DNA of 64,000 bases, taken from assembly GCA_035578155.1 (NCBI GenBank), contig JAPWDM010000005.1:46216954-46280953 (forward strand), given 5' to 3'. The stretch is from Brachynemurus nebulosus. Taxonomy: Eukaryota; Arthropoda; Insecta; Neuroptera; Myrmeleontidae. Shown piece by piece: positions 11,731 through 23,020 of this stretch. Each line of letters opens with the position of its first letter. Position 1 is the stretch's first letter. The notes beneath the pieces are model-generated. The model saw only the letters and a program-made list of their open reading frames with translations, was not told the DNA's origin and ran no database searches. The position numbers were made by a program, and so were the translations under genes.

Positions 11731-11930
11731 AATTTTAACTTACCATCAATCTTCGATGCCTGGTCCATAGAGTACTCCTCCCTGTTCCTCTTGAAAATCT
11801 TCCAAAGTGAATTGTTTTCAAGCAGAAAAAAATTTTTTTTAATCCATCACACGGAAAAACCCTTTTAAGAAATTCTTGAAGAATGCATCCATGAAATATT
11901 CGTAAATGTTTACTAGCACAATATTTTTTT

Positions 11931-12400
11931 AACTTTTCATTTTGGCTATCAAAATGACGAAATTTCTTTTAGAAATGTGACTAATTCGACGAAAGTCCGT
12001 TTTTCTTTTAGTAATTTTACATGTTTAATTTTGATAAAAATGAAAAGAACAACTTTAAAAACCTATAATTAATTTCTAATTTCATTATTCTGTCATTTTG
12101 TTTATATGTAGTTTTTAAGGTACTAAAAATTGTTTGTAAACTTGATGACGTTATTAAATTACCTAAAAAAATTCTTTTTTTCCCAAGTTTAAGTTTATGG
12201 AAGTGACTTGAATTAAGATGATTGATTGAAATAGGTAATTTCGGTATGAATTTTTCATTTTTCCTACCAAAATGGCAAAATTCCTTTTGGAAATGAAACT
12301 AATCTTACAGAAGTCTATTTTAGTGGCTCTGCATGTCTGATTTTGGTAAGAATGTAAAGAACAACATCACTTATAGGTACATAATTTGTTTCCAGTTTTA
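11931..12400. repeat. Dispersed tandem repeat (period about 318 bp), 1.5 units
   Basis: The block around TATCAAAATGACGAAATTTC (11947) recurs around ACCAAAATGGCAAAATTCC (12266), each followed by similar CTAATT, TTTTAGT and AAAGAACAAC blocks. The same repeat is found at 43.0-43.5 kb and in single decayed copies elsewhere. Confidence 0.65.
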
Positions 12401-12828
12401 TTTCCTCTTAATTTTTGATAGTAAATAGTAGTTACTTATATCGAAAAATGAAGAAAATCGAAGATATGTATATGAAAAACAGATAACGTTCCCTATAACT
12501 TTGTGCTTTCCGAAAATGAATCACAATACGGTGTTGGTTAAGTCTGTTGCTCAAACAGTTAACTTCTTATGATAACAATCAAATTTACACTTATACACTT
12601 ATTGAAATTCTGGACATAAAATTTATGTAGTTCTAATAGGCTATTTACTGTTTGCCGTTAATTGTAGTAGACACCACTGACCAAAGCAATATACATGTAT
12701 TTATTAGTATAGTGCAAAATATACGTTTTATACATACGAGGACCTATATTTATTTAATATAATAATATAAAATATTTTGTAATTTTGTAATTGAAAGGGC
12801 GTAGTCGGTTTTTAAAACGGACATCGAC

Positions 12829-14075
12829 ATGTTGGCTGCTACGGCAGCGGACAGTGAGTGATACACATTTGTTTTGTATTTAGATCATACTTAAGTGAAT
12901 GTACTTAAAGGTAAGTATTTAATGCAAGTACGTAAAGTACCAAGTGTTTCACTGACAATTAAACCAAGTCATATACTACCTTTGAAAAGATGCATCTATT
13001 TCTAGTAAGCATGCACTACACTATTCGTCAAGTTTTTTGAAGTTGGCTGATTGCCAGAATGCCGAAGGTTACTGCGTGCTTCCTCGCCACGCCTCGGACA
13101 ACTTTCACTTCCTCTCGATTTTTTGTCCAAGTCAAAGGGCGCAGAGTTTGAGTACTTTAGTAATTTAGCATGAAATCTGATGTCTTCGAGTGTATATGCA
13201 TATAGTTTGCATCAGGGGTCCCAAAGTTTTGCGTCGGCGTGGTGGGCTAAATTTTAAATGCCAAAATATTTAGCGGACTAATACCTATATTAGTTTAATA
13301 TAAGGAAATACTTAAATTTCGTTGTTTGAGTGTACAAACTATATATAAGAGTGATGTTTAAACTTTTAAACCATTGATTGGTCGACCAGTCGACCGCAGA
13401 GGAAATTTCGGTCGATCTCCTATTCTAGTTTCCAAATTAAAAATAGGAGTATAACCTAACATAAAAACCGCATTCGGCAAATAAAACCGTCACATTTTCT
13501 AAACGAACTTGGCTATTTTTTGATGGAAAAAATGAAAATTTCCCACTCAACTTATCCAAAGTTTACCAACGGATTTAATTCATTTCATTTTTGTAGCCAT
13601 TAACTGAGCCTGGAAAAATCCAATTTGATGACGTCATCATGTATACCAAGTTTCTTAAAACCGCCCTAAAGCACAATTTTGATGTTAGAAGCCTGAAATT
13701 TGATGCTGTTTATAGATTATCTATACTATTTTTTTTTCATTTTTCGCAAAATCGGAATTGTAAAAACAATAGAAAAATCACATTCAGATATAAAATTACA
13801 TTTTCCAAAGATATTTGGGAGAAATACGGCCGAACACCACTGATATAAATTGATATTTTTTATGGGAAAGATGTTTAACTTACGAATTCGAGATTACAGA
13901 AAATCTGCCAGTGTGGATCACAGTTTTGGAGTTCAAGAACCGCACTGTGAGAGCCACTGGTCAATATTCCAGATCCTCACAGAGGGTGTATGATGATGCT
14001 ACTCGGATCTTGGGTAACTTCACAGAATACTATGGCGAGGAACTTCGACTGAGAGAACAGTGGATGTTTATTTAA
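12829..14075 (+). CDS. Possible two-exon small gene, 66 aa, function unknown
   Basis: Exon 1 would be 12829-12853 (ATG, MLAATAAD plus one base) ending at donor GTGAGT. Exon 2 would be 13900-14075 after the acceptor GATTACAG, ending at TAA 14073-14075. The phases match (1 and 1) and give a 66-residue protein. Exon 2 is the stronger part: its only open frame has balanced amino-acid use and GC-richer codons than the flanks, with VWITVLEFKNRTVRATGQYS and a charged segment EEYYGE-like near the end (NFTEYYGEELRLREQW). I do not recognise a family. The polypyrimidine tract is weak and exon 1 is only 25 bases of CDS, so exon 1 is speculative. A decayed gene fragment is the main alternative. Confidence 0.35.
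13213..13440. mobile_element. Isolated hAT-like left end
   Basis: CAGGGGTCCCAAAGTTTTGC at 13213 matches the style of hAT termini. A right end or TSD was not found. It lies within the putative intron of the small gene. Confidence 0.3.
13900..14075 (+). CDS. Coding-like segment / terminal exon, unrecognised
   Basis: This is the open reading segment of the possible gene above; the frame is open from 13854 to the stop at 14073. It contains no Met before residue 56, so it needs an upstream exon if real. Composition and lack of low-complexity sequence distinguish it from the surrounding AT-rich open frames. No transposon termini bracket it. Confidence 0.45.
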
Positions 14076-14890
14076 TTATGTTATTTATATACTGATGACA
14101 GCGTCGGATTGGAAACTTTTGTCTTAAACAAGGTTTCCCGAACAGATCAGATTGGTAGCTACTATTAAATTCAAAACCAGTAAGTTATTAATTTCAGATA
14201 ATTTCAAAATGTTTCAAGTTCCAACAGACTGTGAATGTCCTATTCTTAAACATCTCAAATAACGTTTCAGAATATTGTTCCTAAATACAATGTTTTGAAA
14301 TACACTGGGAAAAGTTCGAAATATCCATAATAATATTAATAACATCAGAGGAAGTTTTTGAAAGCTTTCCACAATCATTCGAGATACTTCAGTTTCTAAA
14401 ACGGTCTATAAATATTTTGAGACTTATTGACAGTTTTCCTCAGTGGACTTTCATTTAGTATTTTTTTCAAACTTCAGTAGAGCAGTAGAAGTCAGCAATG
14501 GATTCTGTACTGTTTCAAGTACTAGGTCTGTTTTGCCATCTAAATTATTAGGTTTAGAAAACAATTTTGTGTAAAAGCAACAATAATTTGTTATCGTTCT
14601 TAAATAAATCGAAATACCTTCTATATTCTCATCGATTCTCAATCCTTTTGAAAAAATTTTAACAATTAAATAATTCCAAACACTTTGATACTATTAGTGA
14701 ATTAGTTTTATGTAGCAAATAAAAGCAGTTGGGTTCCAGCGCTTGTAATAACTTTTAATATTTTTAAAATTTTGAATAGTTTAAATATATTGTTGCCTAT
14801 GTTGTATATTCGTTTGAAACGCCCGATATTATTGTCTGTGTACTAGAATGCAAAAAAAATATATTAAATTAACGTACTTACGTACGTATC

Positions 14891-14935
14891 GATGTATGCA
14901 CACATGTATGCATGTATGTATGTATGTTTTGATAT
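14891..14935. repeat. ATGT-type microsatellite
   Basis: Short impure run of ATGT/ATGC units just upstream of the cuticular protein promoter. Confidence 0.7.
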
Positions 14936-14950
14936 GCGATTTTAGCAAGG

Positions 14951-14990
14951 TATATAAAGGACAATGTTTTAAATTGATAACAGCAGTGTC
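14951..14990 (+). promoter_or_regulatory. TATA promoter and initiator of the cuticular protein gene
   Basis: TATATAAA at 14951-14958 is followed about 30 bases later by an arthropod initiator-like CAGTG (14984). A leader of about 137 bases then leads to ATG 15121 with its adjacent splice donor. TATA promoters are usual for cuticular protein genes. Inferred from spacing only. Confidence 0.6.
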
Positions 14991-15120
14991 CAACTTGTAC
15001 AAATACAAAAGGCTCTGTGTACCTTAAACAAAAAAAGTGTACAACACATTGGCTACGAAAAAATAAAATTTTTTAATTGTTTATAATTTTAATTGTTGTC
15101 AATTTAATTTTTTAGTAATA

Positions 15121-15132
15121 ATGTATTTTAAG
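15121..15132 (+). CDS. Cuticular protein exon 1 (MYFK)
   Basis: ATG TAT TTT AAG directly followed by donor GTAGGT at 15133. The phase-0 junction continues exactly into the hydrophobic [10 protein letters not shown] of exon 2, completing a signal peptide. This start was chosen over other upstream ATGs because of that fit and the TATA box 170 bases upstream. Confidence 0.75.
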
Positions 15133-18100
15133 GTAGGTACTAAATATTATTTGTTACATTAATTTTAATAATTGTTGAAAATTCGATGAAAAAAGTGTGT
15201 TCGAAAAGGAACAATTTAGTTTAAATTAATTCTACATCTTGGAACTCTAAATTGGATTCAATGTGGGTTCAAAATTAATTTAAAAAGATAGTCCGTTGAT
15301 AATACCGATTTTTTGAGAGGTAACTCATGTAATTTTGATCAGAATTATAAGCTTCGTTCACTAGTTCAGAAGCAATCAATCGTTCGCTTCATAGTTAATT
15401 TTTATAACATTTCATTTAGGAATTTTGACAATTACCATTTGAAAGATTTGCTCGGTGAAAATTTGAAAATGTTCTTTTCGCCACTTTTCATTAATAAATG
15501 AGAATAATTAAAGGCGCAAGTGCATGGAGGGGTTATGTGACATTTTTTCAAAAAGTCATATTTCCTAAGATTTTAAAGGATCCTGTGCTAAGGGATCATG
15601 TACTAAAATCTGGTTTCATTGTGTCTAAAATAGTTTTGTAGAAATTCGATCATAAACATGTGCTATTGCATAGGAAGTGTAACTATCTAAATAAAAGCTT
15701 TCAAACGCTTTTACTCTAAAATTTAAAAAAAAGTCACATAACTCTTTTATGCAGTTACTTCTTCAGTTGTATTCATTTTAATATTTTCTCTGCATTTCTA
15801 CGAGTACATATTTACCCACAAGATAAATTTTTTGTTTTCAATATTATGTAATGAAACTCAATTTGAAACACACTGTAATTATTTAATGTTTATTTTTTTT
15901 TTGAAGTAATTTAAATAATTAAAGCAAACAGTATTCTGTTTATAAATTTGTACGACAAAAATTATATCTAACATTTTTCTTTTACAAAATTTTCTGTTTC
16001 TCAACGCTTTCTTTAACTAGAACGTCGCGTCGATTGTTAGATTAAAATTTTAATCCTTGTATTAACTTATTCTCACTACAAGGTAGAAGACGGTGAATTG
16101 ATATTTTTTAATAAATTCAAATAATTCGACAAAACTCTAGTAACTGCCAAAAACATCTATAGTGATCAATCATTTTAAATAACACCAGTAAACGTTATAT
16201 TTCAATAAAAAAAAAATCGGTAATTTGAGGTAATTTAAAGTGTAAATGTCGTAAATAGTATACCGTTGTCATCTTATCAGATATAAACAGTTAATATGTC
16301 TCTCAAAGTGTCGGAAATATTGTATAATAATGTCATAACACGAGAATTATTATAACAAATTATTATAGTATAACTAATTTATTAAATAATTATATGTTTA
16401 TAACTTTACTAGAATGTGTGTTACGCAATCAACACAGTGTTTTGTTTTATTATTAACGAATTGATTGATAAGACTTCGCCTAACTGGTTCAATTAACATG
16501 TACGTATACGGGTGAATGAAGTTTTGTCTGTCAATGAATAGATATTTAAATTAAAATAAAGAAAAAGAATATTATCAATTAAACGTAATTATAGCGTATT
16601 TTTTTATGCAAGAAATTAAAAGGCGGGATTTACTAAATTAATACTTTGAAATACGTAAGTCCAATTTAGGCAATCGTGCATATGGTTCGTGCTTATCGTT
16701 TGCATATATGAATGTTCACCATTAGTCTAGGCAATCGTTGATACAGATCATAATCTTGCTTGCATAAACTGTCAAAGAATGAAAGTTGATTTTTGAGGAA
16801 TAAAAAGTATATTTCAAAAATTACATTTTAAATTAAATCTGCTGATATTTTTAATTAAATGTATCAGTTTTGAATATCTCAACAATGTTGTTATCACTTA
16901 ATTAAATTTTTAATTTATATATTTATTTGATTTTTACGTAATAGTTAATTCAATCCAATTAACCAAGTAAACTGTGTAAAATTAAAAATACGATTTTAAA
17001 AAAAAATCACTTCTTTACCTTTTTGAAGTGGTAGCAATTTCTTACATTTTAATAATTTCATTTTTATTTTTATTGATAGTATCAAAATTTTTTGTTCTAA
17101 ATAATTTCTGTAGAGGGAACCACTATTCAAATTTTATATTTGTTGGTAATATAGTTAGCTAGAATTGGTTGTTTTCTATAACAAATTTTTTATTAAAATG
17201 ATTTGATTCCTTTATTTTAAAACTTGTCACCACACCCCGACCAAGTATGTAATTGATTTATAATCTTGTTTCAGTCGTACGAAGTTAATAAGCTTGTTAA
17301 AGATTATTGCTACATAATCCGTACAGTTAGAAATAAAATCAAGTTTAAAATATAATAAATATAATAAAAAAGAGTATAACATCATTAACATTAGTATTAA
17401 GGTGCCCTGAACTTGCATTTGGTTCTAAGTAACTTACGATGATGAATATCATAAAAACCCGTCAACATGTTTGGTCGTTATAACATTATTTGATAATTCG
17501 TTGCGATTAAAATATAATTTCCAGCCGTGTTAATTTGCAATATAATCCAATTGCAGCAGTCGTTACAGTTACACAGCAACATAGGCTTACGTTTCTTTAA
17601 CAAATTCATGTTAATATTGCGCGTTCGTCCAGCGATTTGAATTCGTATTGACGACAATCACATGCAGTTCTGTCGTCAACTTTTAAAATGTTGATATTTG
17701 ATCAGTGTAGTTGTCACAATTTTATTGTGTTTCAATAATTTTTGCAATAAATGAGAGTGATAAAAAATTAACAGAAATATCTTTTCATTTAATTCTATTA
17801 CAAATATTTCTGCGGAGGTTCCTTGTTTATATGCCTCTAGATGGGCGGTTGGCAACTTTTTTTTTTATAAAAGCCATTTTCAAAGATATATTTATCAAAC
17901 AAAATAATACTTACAATTAGAGAGCTAGAAGTCAGTACTTTATGCATATCCCTACAATCGAGTTATGTACTATACTTTATTTACGACTAACATGAAATTG
18001 TTAAGTAAAAATTTTGTACAAGTTTTGATATATATAATATACAATATAAAAATTAATAATAGTGTAGTAAAGTATGGTTCCTTACATACAGGCGTGTGTA

Positions 18101-20726
18101 AAGTGCAAAATTTTACATAGTTTTATGTAGAAAAATAGATTACCTTGATAGTTTTTTATACAATAAATAACTCCATGGTAGTCGCAGATAAAAAAAGCAA
18201 CATAAACTTTCTAGTGATACTTCTGTTCTTGAATTTTTTCAGAAAGTTTGTCAACATTTGATAAATATCACGATATTTTCATTTTCAGACAAGACAACAG
18301 ACTTCACATTGTTCAACTGATTTCTTAATTTATTTTTAATAAAATTTATTTCAAAAATGTTCGTTAATTTAAAAAGAGCAAGAAATACGAATAATTATGC
18401 ATTAAGTGGACATTACATTTTCTTGATCGGAAATTTTAATAATTTTTAAATATTTTTTAAAAATATTTTTTAAAATTATTTTTATAGCGTTTTTTTGCAG
18501 TCTGATTGAAGCCAGTTTAAAAATTTTCATCTGGTGGCGTGAACGATAACTTAAAAACCATTTAATCGATCGGTATAAGATTTTAATATGTTTTTCTACA
18601 CAAAAATAGCCACAGAATAGACCAGAATTATTTTATTTGAGCAAAAATTTACAAAAAATTGGAACTCCAAAGTTGGTGGTTTCAAAAATATAATTTTTTT
18701 CGTAAATAAATTGTTAAAAATTGACAAAAAAATTATCCTGTCATTTTTATTTTAGTCTATTCTATGAATGCTGTGTGTGAAAAAATGTACTAAAATTTCA
18801 GGCCGATCGGTTAAATAGTTTTTTAGTTATCGGTTACTTTCTAAAAAGTCGATTTTTCCGGTCCGAGGAAGTGTAATATGGCCTTAAAGCAGCCGCAGAT
18901 TTGCTAACTTTTGTTCTACACCTAGAGTTACCGAATATTTATCTTAATATTTATCATATTTATCTTCATTACAGATAGTCGTTTGTTTAGCTGCTCTTGT
19001 AGCAACCACACAAGCTGGTGTACCATTATTGGGACATGGATATGCTCCAGCCATTGCAGCTCCAGCATATGGTGGTTATGCTAGTTATGGCGGATACGGT
19101 TAGTACAGAAATGACTGAATATTTAAAAGGAAAAAAAAAACGACTTAATTAAACAAATTTGTTTAATTTTAGGTCATGGTTTATTAGCGCCTAGAATTGC
19201 AGCACCCGCCTTAGCAGTAGGACACGCCCCACTAGCTTTAGGACACGCTGTTTCATATGGTAAGTATCATATTGCTACATGATATAAAAAGAATTTTGTT
19301 AAATATTTGTCCCTATTTCAGCTCCGAGATATGCGGCTCCAGCATTAGCCTATGGTCATGCCCCCGCTGTAGCCGTACATGCCGCCCCAGCAATTGTCAG
19401 ACCAGCTTACGCCGTAGCACATGCACCAGCAGTTGCGAAAGTTGTACAACCAGAAGTTATCGTAAGTTTTCCGCAGAGACATTAATATGTTCGCTGCTAA
19501 TTGCAAGTGAGATACACAGATCGATGTAGAAGCATGAATACATACGTTGTTTGTGCGATCTAAGTTAGTAATAGAGATGTCGATTCTCCAAAAAAAAGAT
19601 CGATTTTTGGATCGATTTAAATCAAAATCAAAAAAATCGATTAAAAAAAAATCGGCTAAAAAAAAATCGATTCTGTGAGATCGATCTAAAAAATCGAAAT
19701 TTTGAAAAGTTTAATAAAATTAGCTAATAATTTTTGTTTAAGGGACTTACTTGATAGTACATAGGTAATATCGGTAATATCGTGTAAAAACGCCTTACAT
19801 TATATTTGTAAAGGCGATGAATGAGTTAACTTTTCAATTATAATTATAAAATAAAAAATAAGGCAATTGAATATGTAGGACGAATACCACGAATTGAACC
19901 AAGTTTATTCAAAAATTTCAAACAAATTGACAAAAAAATGTTTTCTAAATAAGTCGCTTTTGTGGAAAAGGGATCGTCGTTTGCACAGATAGGTGGTCTC
20001 TTCCTTCCTTTTGTATTAATAGTCTGACTTATATAGAGCCATAGGAGGGGTTCGTTGATAACAACGAGTAAAAAGTGACAATTAACAATAACGTTTTTGG
20101 TGTTTCATTTTAACACATGTTTCTTTGTAGAATTACTAGTAAAATGAAGTTATTTTTGGAAAAAATCGGTTATCGATCTCTTACTTTTAATAATCGATTC
20201 ATGAATCGATTCAAATGAAAAAAATCGAAAAAAGAATCGATTTTTTAAGCTTCGATTAATCGATTTAAAATCGACATCTCTAGTTAGTAACACTCAAGAT
20301 GCGGTATTAATGTCGCACTTCTCATTCGGCAGACGGCAGTGAACGTGTTGAATTTAAAAAATATTATTAACTGGATTTAATATTTCTTTTAAAAAGGCCT
20401 ATCCAAAATACGAATTCAACTATGGAGTCTCAGACGCTCACACTGGCGATCAAAAATCACAATGGGAAACTCGTGACGGAGATGTTGTAAAAGGACAATA
20501 CTCCCTCGTTGAACCCGACGGTACAGTCCGAACTGTCGACTACTCATCTGATGCACATAACGGTTTCAATGCTGTCGTATCCCGCCAAGGACATGCTGCA
20601 CACCCACAAGTTGTCGCCAAAGCCGTCGTAGCTCAACCCGTTGTGAAAACAGTGGCTGCCCTTGGTCATGGTTATGGTGGTTATGGAGGTTATGGCGGTT
20701 ATGGAGGTTACGCTTATCATGGTTAA
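15121..20726 (+). CDS. RR-2 cuticular protein (CPR family), 230 aa, five exons
   Basis: Secreted structural protein that binds chitin in the insect cuticle. Joining 15121-15132, 18975-19098, 19173-19259, 19322-19461 and 20397-20726 gives 230 residues with matching phases (0,1,1,0) and GT-AG introns. Exons 1 and 2 build the signal peptide [18 protein letters not shown], with cleavage expected before GVPLLG. Residues about 20-120 are an Ala/Pro/His-rich region (GHAP, AAPA and VAHAPA units). Residues about 122-190 are the extended Rebers-Riddiford RR-2 domain: [41 protein letters not shown] and NGFNAVV. The C-terminus is Gly/Tyr-rich (GYGGYGG repeats). The 4-codon first exon followed by a long first intron (3.8 kb) is typical of CPR genes. 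Family assignment is very secure; the first exon is an inference from frame, donor and promoter. Confidence 0.93.
15511..15762. mobile_element. Small MITE-like inverted-repeat element in intron 1
   Basis: GGTTATGTGAC at 15531 and its reverse complement near 15733 sit inside longer imperfect inverted ends of about 26 bases (GTGCATGGAGGGG against CTGCATAAAAGAG). Boundaries are approximate and no TSD is clear. Confidence 0.45.
18406..18883. mobile_element. TTAA-flanked MITE in intron 1, 478 bp
   Basis: TTAA at 18402-18405 and 18884-18887. The ends are imperfect inverted repeats (GTGGACATTACATTTTCTTG against GGCCATATTACACTTCCTCG). A second, inner inverted pair (GATAACTTAAAAACC near 18547 and GGTTAAATAGTTTTTTAG near 18808) makes much of it foldable. 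It ends 91 bases before exon 2. Confidence 0.65.
18975..19098 (+). CDS. Cuticular protein exon 2
   Basis: Acceptor CTTCATTACAG at 18964-18974, donor GTTAGT at 19099. Encodes the signal-peptide core and [20 protein letters not shown]. Ends in phase 1. Confidence 0.92.
19173..19259 (+). CDS. Cuticular protein exon 3
   Basis: Acceptor TTTAATTTTAG ending at 19172, donor GTAAGT at 19260. Encodes an Ala/His-rich segment with [13 protein letters not shown]. Intron 2 is only 74 bases and intron 3 only 62. Confidence 0.92.
19322..19461 (+). CDS. Cuticular protein exon 4
   Basis: Acceptor CCCTATTTCAG ending at 19321, donor GTAAGT at 19462. Encodes [20 protein letters not shown] and the linker up to VQPEVI. 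Ends in phase 0. Confidence 0.93.
19572..20282. mobile_element. Non-autonomous hAT element inside intron 4, 711 bp, perfect TSD
   Basis: Inverted termini TAGAGATGTCGATT at both ends; octamer GTTAGTAA duplicated exactly at 19564-19571 and 20283-20290. Subterminal regions carry many ATCGATTT words. It makes up three quarters of the intron, and without it the intron would be about 216 bases. Confidence 0.93.
20397..20726 (+). CDS. Cuticular protein exon 5: RR-2 chitin-binding domain and C-terminus
   Basis: Acceptor AAAAAG at 20391-20396 with TATTTCTTTT before it; stop TAA 20724-20726. Carries the whole RR-2 domain and the Gly/Tyr-rich tail. The intron before it carries a 711-bp hAT insertion. 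Confidence 0.96.
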   Translation, partial: AYPKYEFNYGVSDAHTGDQKSQWETRDGDVVKGQYSLVEPDGTVRTVDYSSDAHNGFNAVVSRQGHAAHPQVVAKAVVAQPVVKTVAALGHGYGGYGGYGGYGGYAYHG

Positions 20727-20740
20727 AACGACTAGGACCA

Positions 20741-20746
20741 AATAAA
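20741..20746 (+). terminator. Poly(A) signal AATAAA of the cuticular protein gene
   Basis: First AATAAA after the stop codon, 15 bases downstream. Further AATAAA-type words occur at about 20995 and 21405, so longer 3' UTRs are possible. Confidence 0.5.
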
Positions 20747-22123
20747 TATTCGATAAGGACCACCACGAAATCATCAAAAACCATTCACACGTCCGATAAA
20801 GACGCGTATCAGTCATTAATGTAATCCACTGAAAATAATTTCTTTTGGACTCATTCCTACTTTTTTTTAATTTTTTCTTTTCTTTTTACTATTTTCTTCT
20901 TTTTTCTACGAAAAAAAGATGGCGGATACTCGAAAACACTGCAAATATTATCTATGCAAGTATTTTTTGTTTGACACTTGTTCATAATCTAAAAATAAAA
21001 AATATCATTTTAGTCAAATATATATTCCTGAATATTTTTACAATTAGATTATGTAACAATTTTCAACATAACTTTTCCGGATAGGTGATATTTGTGGAGT
21101 TGTAACACGCGAAATGCTGTAGATACGCTTTTATGCTTTAATTGTAGAAAAATCAAAAACGGTTTGATACAATCCTTTTTTTGTATTATTCTGTTTTTAA
21201 ATGTGACTTTCGATGCCTTTTTCTTATTTCTCTCTATGTTTTCTTTATTCTTTTTCTTTCTATTTCCATTTTGAGAGAAATCAGATCAACACACTTAGAA
21301 AAAAGGAATTATTTTCAACAAAATGTATGCCACCACTTGCCATGTTCTTATTTCCATGTGTTTGTATCATAATTTGTACCTTAAAATATTTTTTATATTT
21401 GATTAAATAAATGTGTACAATTAAATGTGTCAAAATATGTACTTTTTATATTTATTATTAATTATTGTAAATTAATTTTATTAAAAAAGCTGTGCTTAAG
21501 TATTGTGCAGTTTTAAAAAAAATATATATTGTATATTGTGCTTAAAAATGTTTTATTATTTATTATTATTATTATTATTGTTTTCTACTTCCTTTGAAGC
21601 AGCAAGTTTGGCAAAGCGCAAACTACTACATAGCACGCTCCCATATCGCACGCCCCCATTTAACAGTTTCATCGCACACAAGATGTGTATAATGGCACCC
21701 CTCCGTGTTTTAAAGCAAATATGTTTGAATGTGTTAGTGTCTAAGTAATAGTTTGTAACAGTAAATCATACAAATATATATAATTCAGAAATATATAAAT
21801 CAGAAATATTGACGCCCGTGATCTTTGACTTTCTCATTTAGCAATTTGGTGCCAATTGATTGCGTAATGGGAGTTTCCTATGTACCTCAGAGGATTCGTA
21901 CAATACTGAAAAAAAAGACAGCGAAAAGTTGGTAAAATTACAATATATGGCCATTTTCTGAGAGCCAAAATTTCCGTAAGAGATGCACAAGGACTTTGTG
22001 AAAATGTGAACGCAAAACGCAAACTCGCAGTGATAAGTTTCCCTCAGCCAAGATTATTTAATTGTTGTTTATTATATTTATTTTTTTTGATAAACTTATG
22101 ATTTTGACCGATAGCAACATTTG

Positions 22124-22127
<4 letters not shown>
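20747..22127. other. Spacer downstream of the cuticular protein gene, with a coding-like remnant
   Basis: Mostly AT-rich. At 21840-22060 the base composition rises and both strands show broken open frames (for example + strand YGHFLRAKISVRDAQGLCEN after two stops). It may be a decayed gene fragment; no family recognised. Confidence 0.3.

Positions 22128-22212
<85 letters not shown>
22128..22212. repeat. (TA)n microsatellite, 85 bp
   Basis: Uninterrupted alternating TA. Confidence 0.98.
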
Positions 22213-22213
<1 letters not shown>

Positions 22214-22416
22214 CTTAACATGAATTATGCAGATTAATCGCGGATTAAAAAATATACAAATCAAAATATGTATGAATTGTATCGTTTAAAGACTATAGAA
22301 ACACAAACCACTTATTAGATTTTATATATTTCATAAGAACAGGTAATTTGAATATGAATTTTTATTACATATTATCCATTTTTGAGTTACTCGTTTTCGT
22401 ATTTCACTGTGAATAG

Positions 22417-22498
22417 GCCGCACCAACGAACTTTGCAAGAAACAGCCGTGGAAAGAGGTACAGTGGAGTCGTATATGCCAGGCTTTGAAGAGAAATGA
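22417..22498 (+). pseudogene. Possible terminal exon fragment, unrecognised
   Basis: After a pyrimidine-rich stretch and AG at 22415-22416, a 26-codon frame runs to TGA 22496-22498 and reads PHQRTLQETAVERGTVESYM and so on, unlike surrounding simple sequence. It may belong with the coding-like remnant at 21.9 kb, with the (TA)n tract between them. Weak evidence. Confidence 0.25.
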
Positions 22499-22592
22499 AG
22501 ACTGTGAAGGCTCCGGGATCAAACAAAAATTTTAAATTTTTTTCCCCTAAAAAACACAAGTAACTAGTAAAAAAAGTACCTACTACATGGCA

Positions 22593-23020
22593 CAGTAGCG
22601 AAGTCACTTTGGGCAGGGCGCGTAAATACAAGCCAGATATAGCCAGCGCCCTCTTTAGCGTTTACGCGGCCCCGGGCAAAAGGGAATAATTCCGCCCCTG
22701 TACAAAATGAGTGACCTTTTTTCCTTTTTTCTTTTTGGTCGCTGGGTGTGAAAATCGTTCCTTCTTTTTTTATATGGGCGACCTTTTTTCTGTTTTTTAC
22801 TCGTCAGCTGTAAAGTGCCGTCGTGTTTTTTTTTTTTTTTTACAAAATTACAGCCGTTTTAAATTTTCCACCCCGGGCAAATCTCTTTTTTTTACTCGTC
22901 ACTTGTAAGATTGCCACCCTTTTTTATAAAAATTTACAAAATTACCGCCCTTAAAATTTGACGCTCCGGGCAAATGCCCGGGTTGCCGGCCCTTGAAGCG
23001 GGCCCCGATATAGCACAGAC
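22593..23020. mobile_element. Mosaic of truncated hAT-like ends
   Basis: CAGTAGCGAAGTCACTTTGG at 22593 looks like a left hAT end and TTCCGCCCCTG at 22688-22698 like a right end, but their flanks do not match. From 22740 there are repeated ACTCGTCA(G/C)(C/T)TGTAA units and a CCGGGCAAATGCCCGGG palindrome at 22971, shared with the element at 27.5 kb. Confidence 0.45.

Larger units (their letters stand above)
15133..18974 (+). other. Intron 1 of the cuticular protein gene (3.8 kb)
   Basis: AT-rich intron without a convincing internal gene. It holds two MITE-like elements (15511-15762 and 18406-18883). A short repeated word TAGGCAATCGT occurs at about 16668 and 16730. GC-richer sequence at 17560-17690 may be an old transposon remnant. 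Confidence 0.7.

Noticed and set aside
20544..20816. Minus-strand frames over the last cuticular exon
   Set aside because: They mirror the + strand RR-2 coding sequence (the His/Asn repeats are the complement of the Gly/Tyr codons).
21092..21274. Frame with WSC and CFNC resembling a RanBP2-type zinc finger
   Set aside because: The second cysteine of the first pair is missing, and the rest is Phe-rich low-complexity sequence.
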